64,000 nt of DNA from Pseudeuparius sepicola. Its lineage: Eukaryota; Arthropoda; Insecta; Coleoptera; Anthribidae. A model generated the notes under the pieces. The model searched no databases, had not been told where the DNA came from, and saw only the letters and a list, made by a program, of their open reading frames with translations. The translations under genes were made by a program, and so were the position numbers. Shown piece after piece: positions 33,819 through 44,684 of this stretch; positions within the stretch are counted from its first letter, which is position 1; every line of letters begins with the position of its first letter. The DNA lies in the NCBI GenBank assembly GCA_963920635.1, contig OY987299.1:131561373-131625372 (forward strand). The letters are read 5' to 3'.

Positions 33819-34637
33819 TACAGGGTGTTCTCGCGGAAACGTAACAGGCTCTATAACGGCCGGGAAAATTTTTTCTTGGAAAAACGCAAAAATAGGTCAA
33901 TTTTGTTTGGCAGGGGGACATCTTTTGGCATAAAATTGATAGATCTGTCTGCAACCCCCTGAGCAGGGGTTGAACCCCTTCAAAAAATTTAAATGGGAAG
34001 GGGGTTCATGTTGCACACCCTTGGAAACGTCTCTCAATTCTCTATACACCTGCATCAGAGTTTCGAAAATCTATCTATTCAAAAAGATACATCGAGTAAA
34101 ATGCAAAACATTCATTTTCAATTATTGCCTGGTATTGTTAAACAATTAAGCCGAAAGTGATCATCGGGGGCCCTAAGTTATAGAAAGCAAGTTCAGCAAC
34201 ATTATTTCGACGAAAATTTGATAAACGGGGGGGAAATTAAAACTTTATTGAATAAATGCTCAAATGTTGGCCATTCACTTCCATGAAATAATAAAGATTT
34301 TGTTCAAAACGCTGTCGAACATTGGGCAACACTTCAGGGGTGATTTGTCGACATTCGTTTATAATTCGTTTATAATAAAATAAATGTTTTGCATTTTACA
34401 CGTTGTATCTTTTTGAAAAGTCGATCGATTTTCGAAAATCTGATGCAGGTGTATAAAGAATTGAGAGACGTTTCCCATTTAAATTTTTTGAACTCAGGGG
34501 GTTGCAGACAGATCTATCAATTTTATGCCAAAAGATGTCCCCCTGCCAAACAAAATTGACCTATTTTTGCGTTTTTCCAAGAAAAAATTTTCCCGGCCGT
34601 TATAGAGCCTGTTACGTTTCCGCTGTAACACCCTGTA
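33819..34637. mobile_element. L-family foldback
   Basis: It begins TACAGGGTGTTCTCGCGGAA and ends with CCGCTGTAACACCCTGTA. The arms 33819-34110 and 34360-34637 share GGCTCTATAACGGCCGGGAA and GGCAGGGGGACATCTTTTGG in inverted form. The loop is unique AT-rich DNA. No gene. Confidence 0.85.
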
Positions 34638-34759
34638 CTATTTAACAATAAATTTAATTTAATGGAACTAAAGCTTTCGGTACTCAAACCAAGTTAAATA
34701 AAAGACTACTACAAGAAATGATTGCAATAAAATGAAATAATAGTGTAAACCAAAGGGTA

Positions 34760-35490
34760 TACAGTGTGTCCCAATTTAATACTGGACACCTCAGTAATAT
34801 ATGAAAGGCAAGGAAAACAAATGGTCTCTATTTTTTTATTGGTAGTTCCAAGGGAGAGTATCTCATAGGTGATAGTATTTGGATCGGGTAATTATTTCAT
34901 GGCCTGCTATGATTTTTTAAATTAGCAAATTTTCAAGAAACCCCATTAGGGATTTTTTTACGACAAAATGTTATTAAGAAAACTTGTTCAGAATGAAAAA
35001 CAGAGTGGATTCGTAAAATTTCAAAAGTCTAGGCCTACTTTGATTTTTAGATTTATCTCCCACCTTTTCTTAGAAAAGTGTCTTTTCTGGAGCTTTCACG
35101 TTAACATTTAAATTTGTAACTATGAACAAGTTTCCTTAATAATATTTTGACGTGAAAGCTCCAGAAAGGACACATTTCTAAGAAAAAAGTGGGAGAAAAA
35201 GGCGAAAAAGCTAAAAATCAATGTAGGTCTAGACTTTTGAAATTTTGCAAATCTACTCAGTTTTTCATTCTGAACTAGTTTCCTCAATAACATTTTGTCC
35301 TCGTAAAAAAATCCCTAATGGGGTTTTTTGAAAATTTGCTATTTTATAGAATCATAGCAGGCCATGAAATAAGTACCCCATCCAAATACCACCGCCTATG
35401 AGACTACCAATAAAAAAATAGAGACCACTTGTTTCCCTCGCCCTTCATATATTTCTGAGGTGTCCAGTATCAAATTGGGACACACTATAT
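34760..35490. mobile_element. M-family foldback, copy 1
   Basis: It begins TACAGTGTGTCCCAATTTAA and ends with the complement (TTGGGACACACTATA). The arms meet near 35100-35130. They contain CGACAAAATGTTATTAAGAA, shared with family I. Copy 2 is at 59982-60634. Confidence 0.85.
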
Positions 35491-35820
35491 ATAGAAAATC
35501 TTAATGCATCTTATTTCAACATTCTCAACAAATAAATGTCCATTTCTCATTTAACATCACGTTATCAGTTATACCTTTACCTATACCTACTATTTTTGAC
35601 ACTGACTTTGAATATACCAATATATTAAAATTTTTACTAAATATTTACATAACAGAAACAAATTAGGTAGTAAAACGTTAATATAATTACAATATTATTT
35701 AAAATCATCAATCTTATTTCTGGTAAGTCTTCCTTTTATACAGGGGAGTCAGAATGTATAGTAAATACTTTAAAGGAGCGTTCGGCAGGTGGTTTTAAGG
35801 GGGTCTTTCATATTCGGATC
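35491..35820. other. AT-rich spacer
   Basis: No gene or repeat boundary recognised. Confidence 0.4.
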
Positions 35821-36302
35821 TACAGGGTGACCCAAAATTATTATTTTTATTTATATCTCAATAACGGAGCTACTTAAAAATTTGAAATTTGGTATGTGTT
35901 ATCTACTTACTGGAAGACGCCTTAGGGTAGTTTATTCATTTACACACTGCCCTAAAAAAGGGCAAAAACTAACAACCCCTATTGATTTTTGTGGGTCATT
36001 TTTACGTATAACAGAAATATGATTTGTGTAGCCCTTTGATTTAAGAAACTTTTTTCCTTTTACATTTTTTCTCGAAAACACAACATTTTTCCTACAAAAA
36101 ATAATTTCATGCCAACTACCCTTCCCCCTGACTGTTCCAGAAAAACAAGTAAAGATTCATATTAGGCAAACAATTTAATAATTTTTTTGAACATTAAAAC
36201 AACAAAAATAACAGGTAACAACAATTCAGCTTCAGGATAAAAAAAGATGTTACAGTAGGTGCTCAAAATGCTATGTCCCTATTCGGGGGACACCCTGTGT
36301 AT
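35821..36302. mobile_element. N: short TIR element without foldback arms
   Basis: It begins TACAGGGTGACCC and ends GGGGGACACCCTGTGTA. Only the tips are inverted; the interior (about 450 bases, AT-rich) does not fold back. This is the form expected for an ordinary deletion-type MITE of the same terminus class. Confidence 0.55.
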
Positions 36303-37127
36303 CTAAATACAAAAGTGTATTCAGAACAATCAAGAAATAAATTGATGTTCGTAATAAACTACCTGCCTTTCCTTTAACATTTTTTTTTTCAACAAATCTT
36401 ATACCTACTTCAACTAATTATTTATTATAATTCTTCAATAGTAGGTAGCTCCGATCATTTTCATTACGAAAAAACCCAAATTCATCAAGAATTATTAATT
36501 AATTCCCTCGGCCAGACTGATTAAAATTTTCATGGGCTCAGACCCCAGTCCCTACCAAAAAAACTCAATTAATAGTGGGAGGTATTAGGAATCGATTTTT
36601 TTCTTCGGGGGGTCCACCCACGATGCAGGACCGGCGCTAGGGCAGGTGGGGCCCACCGGGGGGGCGGCCTGTCGATACTGACCACGTCTAGGCATTGTTG
36701 GCCCACACATCTGCCTGTTACTTTCGGTTTCTATGATGCCTGGAAGATAGACAATACCACAGAATAGTTTTAGTTTTTCTATGACAATACGAAACAAATT
36801 AGGTGCTTGTATTTTTCACATGAAAAATGCGGTGACGGATTCCGTAGGATATTGATATATTTATATATTTTTATATAAAAATACAGGGTGTAAATAAATA
36901 ACTGCGAAAAAATTCAAGCGGTTATTCAGAATTTGAAAAGGAGAAAAAATCCTTAAACCTATAGCACAGAAAATGCTTAATAAAAAAGGTACTGTCGCCT
37001 GCGTCACTGGCCGCTGCCCCGCTCCCTGCAGTCCCCGCGAGAATATTTTTATAACACGCTTTTAAAACGAACTAAAAGATATAAGTATAAAATATTATAA
37101 AATCGGACTAAAAAGTGTAAAATAATT
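36303..37127. other. spacer with GC-rich hAT-like scrap
   Basis: Around 36620-36680 the sequence GGACCGGCGCTAGGGCAGG with G tracts resembles a decayed hAT-type terminus. A lone TACAGGGTGTAAATAAATAA terminus lies at about 36882. A short GC-rich stretch lies at 36995-37045. No gene. Confidence 0.35.
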
Positions 37128-37328
37128 TCTCCTAGCACGGGCGTAGCCAGGATTTAGTTTTGGGGGGGGGGGGTTTAGTTTGAGAAGTAAATAAAACAAC
37201 AAAAATATACTTACATGAAATTTAATATCTATATATTCATCCGAAAAACTACGACATATTTATAAAGTTCTTAACTTTAAATGAAATGGATAAATTAATT
37301 TCGTTCCTCTGCGCTAAATCTAAAACCA

Positions 37329-37628
37329 TTAAAGAAGAAATCTTCGGCTTTTTCTTTTAAATATATCCACTACTTCATCTGCATGAATTTCTGTTCCATA
37401 GTGAATGTTCATTAGAGCCAAACCATTAAGTCTGTTTTCACTTGTAGTGTTTCGTAAATAGTTTTTCAGTCTCCTTAGGCTCGAGAAAGACCTTTCTGGG
37501 GTAGCAGTGGATACAGGAATGGTAGCCAAGTTTTGTAGTAATGTGTAAATATTAGGATAAAGGTTTTTATCGCACATATCTAGGCATTCCAAACTAGATT
37601 TCGGGGTAGGCAGTCTTCTTATCAGCAT
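37329..37628 (-). pseudogene. hAT transposase C-terminal dimerisation domain (copy 1)
   Basis: The 99-codon frame contains LATIPVSTATPERSFSSLRR, LKNYLRNTTSENRLNGLALM and NIHYGTEIHADEVVDIFKRK. This is the classic hAT C-terminal dimerisation region (T-x-x-ERSFS-x-LRR-L-K, then RL-x-GLALM). In a full-length hAT transposase (usually 600 residues or more) it forms the end of the protein and supports oligomerisation. Here it starts at an ATG that lies inside the overlapping upstream frame. The two frames are offset because the middle of the gene, with the catalytic residues, has been deleted. It cannot encode an active transposase alone. Confidence 0.85.
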
Positions 37629-37836
37629 GCAAGGTAGCTGAAGCTTTGATAGCTAAATCCAAATTTGTTTCTTTATTAGAAACCCCTTGACCTTGACTAC
37701 ACCACTTTTTCCAGTAGTCCATACCTTTAGGTTTATCACCCTTCCTTTTTTTCCCCTCCATTTTTCGACAGTAATAATGATTCACGTATCTATCCTTAAC
37801 AAGGTCATCGAATAACAGTGCACTAAAATTACTCAT
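37594..37836 (-). pseudogene. hAT transposase N-terminal fragment (copy 1)
   Basis: The 80-codon frame begins SNFSALLFDDLVKDRYVNHY and ends SATLHADKKTAYPEI. It holds a basic stretch (CRKMEGKKRKGDKPK) followed by MDYWKKWCSQGQGVS. It lies directly downstream of the promoter segment and overlaps the dimerisation frame in another phase at the deletion junction. I see no BED-type zinc finger (paired Cys then His), so the DNA-binding part is lost or atypical. The frame is open in all three copies, but in copy 3 it extends further upstream. Confidence 0.6.
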
Positions 37837-37899
37837 TTACACGATACACTTAATTCTCTTCACTATTCGTTCACCACTTTTCACTTTTATTCGCTTCGA

Positions 37900-38010
37900 G
37901 TTCGCATGGAACAATACTGCCGTAAGCGCGGTCACGCGCCGCGGCGCCGCTTATATAGCAGCCCAGTAGCCGCCCAGAAACTTCCACGAAGTTCCACAAA
38001 GTTCCGCTCA
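37900..38010 (-). promoter_or_regulatory. heat-shock-like promoter of hAT copy 1
   Basis: On the minus strand, alternating GAA/TTC modules lie at 37974-38005 (GAACTTTGTGGAACTTCGTG, then GAAGTTTCTGG). About 15 bases on comes a TATA box (TATATAA, 37951-37957). Then follows a purine-rich leader with GTGAA repeats toward the transposase frame. This order and spacing is that of insect hsp70 promoters. Activity is inferred, not shown. Confidence 0.6.
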
Positions 38011-38273
38011 TTTCGACCGAGGGGCGTGGCGAATAATCGAGAGACAACGCAAAGTGTCCCTACAATACAAAATAGTTCGGCTGCAACTGCGTCTGCCTCT
38101 CGTCAAAAGATGGCGCTAGGCGCTACTATTACTACATATATTCAAACGTAATAATAATTTAACTCTTCACTCCTCGTATTTTTTCGGTATAATATTAGGT
38201 AATATTTTGCTTATTTCGGGGGGGGGGTTTGAACCCCCGAAACCCCCCCCTTGGCTACGCCCTTGTCTCCTAG

Positions 38274-38587
38274 ACCCATAAAGATAGGGCACGTGCAATC
38301 GGTTATAATAATAGGGAGTGTAGAAAAGTAGCTGTCATTGGAAAACATTATTTGCAGTGCAATAGGTACAATTGTTAGTGACTTAAGTGCGCATGCATCA
38401 ATAATTATTATTATCTACTGCATGCGCCTCACGTTTTTTAGTCCGTTTTTTAAAAACGTGCGTTATATTAAAAAGTATATTTAATTTTTTTGTTCTTTTT
38501 TATATGTGACGGGTGTTACTTTTATTTTAAACCAAAGAATAACATGCCTTTTTTATATAGGCATTATTTTCTAATAGGTAAATAATA
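38274..38587. other. AT-rich spacer
   Basis: A short GCATGCGCCTCACGTTTTTT motif near 38422 is shared with about 19632. No gene. Confidence 0.35.
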
Positions 38588-39112
38588 TACAGTGCTATTC
38601 ATAAAGTTTGCACCAAATGGGAAAAATTTGTATGATACCTACGATTTTTTTGAAAACATAATTTCGGGATATGTTGGAGCATATTGCGCCTAAAGAGCCT
38701 GTCAAATTTTATATTTAAAACTAAAAATTGGGTTTGCTTTTGGAAATATCAGAAAAAAATGTGTTACATGCCAATTTTCAGAAAGATATCAGGATATTTG
38801 TTTTCTCTTCATCATATCTCTTCAAATTGGTACACAATATTTTTTCCCGCAAAATAACCTAAGACACTTATTTACTGGTTGCTTTCTTACTAAACCATAA
38901 AAATAACACAATATTGGTGCACTCTTTAATTTTAAGCTAAGTTCATGCCTTGGGTCAGTGTTGTAATAGTTTTACACAAAGCACATCTACATATATTTTG
39001 AAATTGAGTGAAGCAAAATGATAAGGTACAGTTTTGTATTCAATTTTATGGTTTCAGTTTCAATTCCTGGAATATAAATTAAGAAAAACAAATATCCTTC
39101 TTAAAATTGACA
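38588..39112. mobile_element. possible left half of foldback CC, interrupted by K copy 3
   Basis: The tip TACAGTGCTATTCATAAAGT at about 38589 looks like a degenerate TACAGTGTG end. The segment at 38690-38740 (TTGCGCCTAAAGAGCCTGTC) has an inverted counterpart at about 40330-40400 (TTTGACAGGCATGG, CTTCAGGCGCAATA) on the other side of K copy 3. This suggests an older foldback split by K. Confidence 0.4.
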
Positions 39113-40249
39113 TACAGGGTGTCTACTTTTAAATGTATACAAATCGATAAAAAAATGTATTTTGTGAGATATTTTCAAAAACTTTTTTTTGTTTGAAAGA
39201 CCTTCAAAAACCGCTTCTTTTGACCTTCCTGCCATTTTCAAAATGCATATCCAGGGCCGGCTGCGATCTTTTTATACCCCCGATTTTCGCGAAAACTTTT
39301 TATCGATTTTTCTATTTAAAATCTGACCCCACAGCGTTAATCAGAACACCCAAAAACCCCTATATACCAAATTTGAATAAAAAATATACAGGGAGTTCCA
39401 TTATGCAGGGTGTCAAAGTTGAGCAAAATAGGAATTTTAAAGGCATCTGCCAAGTCAAGTGTGCCATGAAATCCAACAGTTGAATGGTCAACAGGACCAC
39501 TCAAGTTGTTGGTGTGCAAAGGTCCAATACGAAATATACAGAGTGCTCTTATCTGTGCCATCTCAAATTACTGAATTACTGAAGGTGGCTGGTGTGTCAC
39601 AACAGGAAACGCACAGAAAATGTATCATCTTAGACAGTGACTTTGTTGAGAAAGGCCATAATAATTTAAATTGTTTTTATTTGTTGGTTGGCATTTTGTC
39701 AAGAAATAAATTGCTTTTGTGTTTATTAATATTTTTTCAATGATTCCAGAGCACTCCTGATCAGTATAAAGTTTAATAAAAATTCAGAATTTTGAGATGG
39801 CTCAGAGAAAAATACCCTGTATATTTTTGTAGTAAACCTTTTCACACAAATATTTTGAGTGGTCCTGTTGACCATGCAACTGTTTTGAAGGGATTCCATG
39901 GCACACTTGGCTCGCCAGATGTCTTTAAAATTCCAATTTTGCTAAACTTTAACACGGTGTAGAACCGAACACCCTCTACATTTTTTGTTCAAATTTAGTA
40001 TATGGGGGTTTTGGGGTGTCTTGATTAACGCGGTTGTGTCAGATTTTAAATAAAAAAATCGCTAAATGGTTTTTGTGAAAATCTGGGTATAAAAAAAATC
40101 GTAGCCATCCCTGGATTTGCATTTTGACAAAAGTAAAAACGTCAAAAGAAGCGTTTTTTGAAGACCTTTCGAACAAAAAAGGTTTTTGAAAATATTTCAC
40201 AAATACATTTTTTATCGATTTGTATACACTTAAAAGTAGACACCCTGTA
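39113..40249. mobile_element. K-family foldback, copy 3
   Basis: It begins TACAGGGTGTCTACTTTTAA and ends AGTAGACACCCTGTA. The arms contain CCAGGGCCGGCTGCGATC-like and ATACAGGGAGTTCCATTATG segments. The subterminal sequence differs from copy 2 while the interior is the same, showing exchange of ends. Confidence 0.85.
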
Positions 40250-40860
40250 GACGCACAATAATACAATACGAATACATTTTCTTAATAACCTTTTCCGATT
40301 TTCAAGGGAAAACCGATTTTTCCTAATTTTTATTTTAAATGTCATATTTGACAGGCATGGGCTGTATCGTCACGACTCTCTTCAGGCGCAATAGTGTACC
40401 CAAAATATGCACCAACGTAGCCCGAAATCAGGTTTTCAAAAATCTAATTATGTATTTTCGGTGGATTTTTCTGATTTTTGTTTACCTATTTCAGGCCGAC
40501 TAAACACTAAACACAGTAGACGGCAATATTTCACAATATTTGAAATGCCTCTGTCGTGAACAGGAGTTGGATAGGTTGGTTTAATAATAATAAGTTGGTT
40601 TAATTAAAAATTATGTTTAGTCTTACTACCAACTGGTAAACTATGTTAATCATGTTTCATATTATATGGTGTTATGTGTTATCATTTCCAGTGTCTCCGA
40701 TGGTTGCAAAGGATTGCGAAATCTGTGAATTTTTGTTTCTGATATATGTAAAGATAAATTATCAATTTGTGATTTACGTAACGTTACTTTTATTTTTTAA
40801 GATTTATTTCAAAGAGCTTAATTTATTAATTTCTTGATATTTGTAGATTCTTTGCATGCA
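40250..40860. other. AT-rich spacer with right remnant of foldback CC
   Basis: It contains the inverted counterpart of 38690-38740 near 40330-40400. A 64-codon hydrophobic plus frame at 40643 is low-complexity and not convincing. Confidence 0.35.
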
Positions 40861-41248
40861 ATGTCTTTACGCCATCATCATTTAGTTTTCAATCTTCAAA
40901 TGATTCTTCGTTCGCCACGGGAACTTTTGTATCCACCATTACCGAAGAGATGAAATGAAGCAACCCAGGAAACAAGTTATGCCTACCCGCCTGTGGCGGT
41001 TTGAATTCGCTCTCCACTCACGAAAAATGAACTCGTTTACAGCGTACGCTATCAAGAGATTTCCATATCTCGGCCGATTTCAAAACTTTGCACGAGACAG
41101 CCGTGGGCGGAAGACAAATCCGTAGCACCGTTAAAAGACGCCGCCTAAGATAAGTTGCTTGGGAACTGTGATCGTAGTAGTCGAAGAAAATGAAAACGGA
41201 GCCACTCCTATTTTGCCCACGTGGTGAAATACTGGGAAATAAAAAAAA
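40861..41248. other. GC-moderate unique segment
   Basis: No repeat match. A 137-codon minus frame (41018-41431) begins inside element U and crosses its TIR, so as a whole it is accidental. The part from 41018 to 41250 might be host sequence. No gene claimed. Confidence 0.3.
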
Positions 41249-42095
41249 TACTGTGAAATAGAGGCCCTGTATGACACGAAAAGTGACAGTTATTCGTTTG
41301 AACAGAGGTTGGACAACGATCGGATCTCTCTCTCTGGCGAGGGTCTTATTTTCCCCATGAAATTCATTTTGTGCAACAGACATATATTTTTTCGCTCTAT
41401 CTAACATTCCCCTAGCAGCACGATGTATCAAAATTGGATTTTAAGGTTAAGCTAACGACAGTTAACTGCCATAAGCGTAGGTAGATGAGGGCACAGTTTA
41501 AAATGTATAAAAATATAGATAAAACCAATAAATAGGTAAATAGGTTAGGTTGTAGTATGTTATTTGCAAAGCTTCACTAATAATAATTATTGAAGTTTGA
41601 ATGGAAAAGTGAAGAAACATATAATTTGTTCCAAGAAAACAGAAATTTTAGGATATCAGGATAAACACATTTATTAAATTTTTGTAGGAGGGTGGTATAT
41701 GTAGATAGATATGTACATAAAATTAAACAAGGCTCTAGCATACCAACTAATCAAACTTTCGAATATTTCTTCAATAGGAATCATAGCTGCAATAATAATT
41801 ATCATTCCGTTCATTTAAAAATAAAAAAGTTCTTTTAAATGGTTTTACTCTATGGTTTAGTTTCTTCAAACTCTCTTCGTATACCTACCATCATAATTTT
41901 AAGACAATTAATACTGAAATTTGTACGGAACAAAAAGTTGGAAAGTTTGTTTTGGTAATATGAATCAACCAATAATAATAGGAATTAGGCTGAATAAAAA
42001 AATGAGTACCTAGGTATTTAATATCGATATATTAGTCTCTCATTCTTTTTTTTGTAAAATAAAAGTTAATAACTTTTTAATGCAAGAGAGATCAT

Positions 42096-43036
42096 CTACA
42101 TTTCAATAAAGAAGACAACAGTATTTTTGTTTTTAAAGATATATTGTAAGTAAATAGGAAAAATCAAACTAGTACAAGTTCTCAGACATTTATACATATT
42201 TAATAATGGTTCTTTCTTGCTAAAGTCACGTTCATCAAACGTTGCAGGAGATGATCCTTTCTTCAGCACAACCTGACACTCAAAATCCATGTCACAGAAG
42301 TGAACCTGTGAAAGTTAAAGAACTATAAATTTAAGCTACCTAAACATAATAAAACGCTGCCATCAAATGCTATTTTTTTATCAGCAAGAAATTTGTAATG
42401 GAATATAAGCTCACACATTTAACTGACTACACAAAAAGGGTTCTTTATATTCCCACCCGTGTTCACTTCTTTTTTGTCCGATTTTGTTGGTCTTGGTATA
42501 AAATAAAGCTCCTTCAAAACTTCCTCTCCCTAACACATATACTTACTTACATTTTTATTATTCCATGAAACGAAAAATGCCTATCCCGGTCCAGTAAATA
42601 TACCTACCTAACAGGTTTTACCTCCTTGAAGGGCAAACATTTTAATTTTATCTCTTTAACATTGGGAAATTTTCATAAGAATTCTAATAGGGGGTTTGTA
42701 GAACCTTATGGACTTTTATTGAAAATAAATAGGTAGGTACTAATATTTAATACGTATATTAATTTAGGTATCTTATGTTATGTTGCTGATGCAGATTAAG
42801 AAAATTATTCTGCAGATTAAAATCACAGATAGGTACTAATATTTAATACGTATATTAATTTAGGTATCTTATGTTATGTTGCTGATGCAGATTAAGAAAA
42901 TTATTCTGCAGATTAAAATGACAGATCAAACAAAAAATAAAAAGGAACTAGAGATACTTATGTAATTAAATTTACTTACCTCGCAAATTTTCGTATCATT
43001 TCCAACTCTCATGTTAGGGTATTTCATTTGCACCAT
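42096..43036 (-). CDS. THAP-domain-like protein encoded in element U (spliced, partial)
   Basis: Exon 1 (42980-43036) reads MVQMKYPNMRVGNDTKICE and ends in a consensus donor (GAG then GTAAGT). Exon 2 starts at 42305 after TTTCACAG and continues VHFCDMDFECQVVLKKGSSP, then ATFDERDFSKKEPLLNM, to a stop near 42096. The phases match. The joined ICEVHF...F motif followed by LKKGSSPATF resembles the second half of a THAP zinc finger: the C-x-x-H-F pair and the terminal P-x-x-F box. Reading on from exon 1 upstream gives KKRRRTSTMV, so the true start, with the first Cys pair, may lie further 5'. THAP domains bind DNA and occur in P-type and some Mutator-type transposases. No catalytic domain follows; the tail after LLNM is probably read-through of a further intron. 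Confidence 0.45.
42735..42926 (+). repeat. 96-bp tandem duplication in intron of element U
   Basis: AGGTACTAATATTTAATACG recurs at 42735 and 42831 (period 96). The two units are essentially identical up to TCTGCAGATTAAAAT. This is a recent slippage or duplication event inside an intron-like, AT-rich segment. Confidence 0.9.
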
Positions 43037-43331
43037 CGTGCTCGTTCTTCTGCGCTTTTTGGAAAGGGTGTTATGAAAAATTCATTCTGCTCAGAATTCT
43101 TGCAGTTTCTTATTACACAAGATGTCACTTTTAACTGTTAACATTCCTTTTTGCAAAAGAAAATGAGCACGCTCAATAATTTGTCGACAGTTTTGTTGAC
43201 AAACTGGCACCCGCCAAGATAAGAATATAATAAAAACAATGTTACTAGATCTGCCAAAATCTGTTGTCCAACCTCTGTTAAAACGAATAACTGTCACTTT
43301 TCGTGTCATACAGGGCCTCTACTGTGAAATA

Positions 43332-43454
43332 CAAAAAAAAAATCAAGCGATTTTGGTTACAATTAATTGAAAATCGGTGAACATAGGTACCTATTCAATT
43401 TCCCGAGCCAATAAATCACACAAAAAATATCCAGGAAATAGCCCAGTCTAACCA
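43332..43454. other. AT-rich spacer
   Basis: No features recognised. Confidence 0.4.
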
Positions 43455-43670
43455 TATTATATAATTACAATGGCATTACTAAGCCGATTTAATCCTTTGA
43501 TTATGTTAATTCGGGCCATTATTGTCGAATCGCTGCGTCGCCCGCGGCCGTGGCCGGGCATATCGCCCGAAGAAAGGGTCAAAGAGGGCCTAATAATTCG
43601 GTCGGGGACCCTTGGCGTAGGGTCGCTAGTCAAGGTACGATTTGTCGTACACAGGTAGCGACAAGGGGCC
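43455..43670. other. GC-rich unique island, possible regulatory DNA or exon
   Basis: The GC-rich stretch includes CGCCCGCGGCCGTGGCCGG and TAAT-type motifs (TTTAATCC, ATGTTAATTCGG, CCTAATAATTCGG). Both strands are open (62 codons plus, 71 minus), which is usual for GC-rich palindromic composition. TAATCC is the Otx/Bicoid-type core and TAATT the general homeodomain core. I favour regulatory DNA over coding, weakly. Confidence 0.35.
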
Positions 43671-44067
43671 ACTGATGGTTACTTAATACGAATTTGACAT
43701 ATAGACGGAACAATTATTGCAAAATTGTAGACCAGTTGTTGTTATGCAGATGGTTCCCATTGTAAGGCACTAAGATTCAAGCATAATTTCTAGAATAAGA
43801 TGCTTTATGATCGAGGTATACCTAGGATGTAAATGTTTTGATGTTTCCACGTTTTAGATTAATATCTTGAGAATGATAAATATGCAGGTGAACAAAAAAT
43901 GAAAGATATACTAAAAAAGGCATGCACATATTTTTAAGGAAAACACCGCTATGGCCAAGAGCGCTGGACAAATGTGGGTTCACGGTTCCTAAATAGGCTT
44001 TATCCGTGTGATTTACTATTTGTCCAACACTCACTGGGATTACCACGGTTTTCTAGGGTTTTCCGTA
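43671..44067. other. spacer without gene
   Basis: A 74-codon minus frame has no recognisable features. Confidence 0.35.
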
Positions 44068-44220
44068 GTACTTGAGCGAATGCTATATCCTAGTTGGAAA
44101 AAATGTCGGCCCTAGCCGCAAATGGCAACGAAGACAAAATAATAGTAATTGCCCCCCTCCCCCGCACAAGCATGTGGTTGCTTCTGGGGTACTCCTAGAT
44201 GTTATTTTTCGTATAAGGAA
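44068..44220 (+). repeat. Q repeat, shared with element E
   Basis: The segment with GCAAATGGCAACGAAGACAA, TAATTGCCCCCCTCCCCCGC and GGGGTACTCCTAG is repeated in reverse orientation at about 58222-58330, inside element E. Identity is high over about 85 bases. Confidence 0.7.
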
Positions 44221-44684
44221 ATACAAAAGTAGACACGTTATTTTGCACACTACGTATAAAAGTCATGCTTGATTAAAGTTTTTCTTTGTTCAGAAAATAC
44301 GACTCATCACAAGAAGCTTCAATTTTGTTGTACAGTGTGGATAATACAACAATGTTATTTTAAGTACTTTGTTATTTTGTATTTTTTTACCCACCCTGTA
44401 CAGCAAAATTAAAGTTTCTTGGTGAATCGTACTTTCTGAACAAGCAAAAAATTTAATCAAGAATGACTTTTTTACGTATCTTGCAAAATAAGGTATGTCT
44501 ACTCCGGTATTTTCTTACGAAAAATAACATTTTTGTATTTTTCACCTACCCTGTACAACAAAATTAAAGTTTCTTATGGTAAATCGTATTTTCCAAAGAA
44601 GCAGAAACTTTTATTAAGAACGACTTTTTTTCGTATCTTACACTTTTTGGTCCATATTTCACCTCCATCCGCGGACATACTGTA
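44221..44684. repeat. P: inverted and direct repeats around ACCCTGTACA
   Basis: 44225-44335 is inverted at about 44396-44520, and the latter is repeated directly at about 44552-44650. Shared segments are CACCCTGTACA(G)CAAAATTAAAG, TCGTA(C/T)TTTC and ACGACTTTTTT. It looks like a damaged foldback with an extra arm. Confidence 0.6.

Larger units (their letters stand above)
37136..38265 (-). mobile_element. hAT element copy 1, internally deleted, with 8-bp target duplication
   Basis: The termini are CACGGGCGTAGCCAGG at 37136 and the inverted CTTGGCTACGCCCTTG at 38265. They are flanked by identical TCTCCTAG at 37128-37135 and 38266-38273, an 8-bp duplication that fixes the hAT class. The element (1130 bp) is read from the minus strand: G-tract end, promoter, N-terminal transposase frame, internal deletion, C-terminal dimerisation domain, AT-rich 3' part. 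Copies 2 (49985-51076, plus) and 3 (62780-63768, minus) share the same deletion point, so they descend from one deleted master. Confidence 0.92.
41261..43319 (-). mobile_element. U: 2.06-kb long-TIR element with THAP-like gene
   Basis: The 57-bp terminal inverted repeats begin GAGGCCCTGTATGACACGAA and differ at one position (41261-41317 against 43263-43319). Flanking both is TACTGTGAAATA (41249-41260 and 43320-43331), an apparent 12-bp target duplication. The near-identity of the TIRs and the perfect duplication mean the insertion is young. Inside are a spliced THAP-like frame on the minus strand and a 96-bp tandem duplication in its intron. Long TIRs, a long duplication and a THAP domain would fit a Mutator-like (Phantom-type) or P-like element; neither catalytic core was recognised. 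Confidence 0.8.

Noticed and set aside
37906..38151. 81-codon frames starting MEQYCRKRGHAP (also at 50103 and 63412)
   Set aside because: They are antisense to the hAT promoter and leader and conserved only because the DNA is repeated.
41018..41431. 137-codon minus-strand frame
   Set aside because: It runs through the terminal inverted repeat and target duplication of element U into flanking DNA. It cannot predate the insertion and shows no domain.
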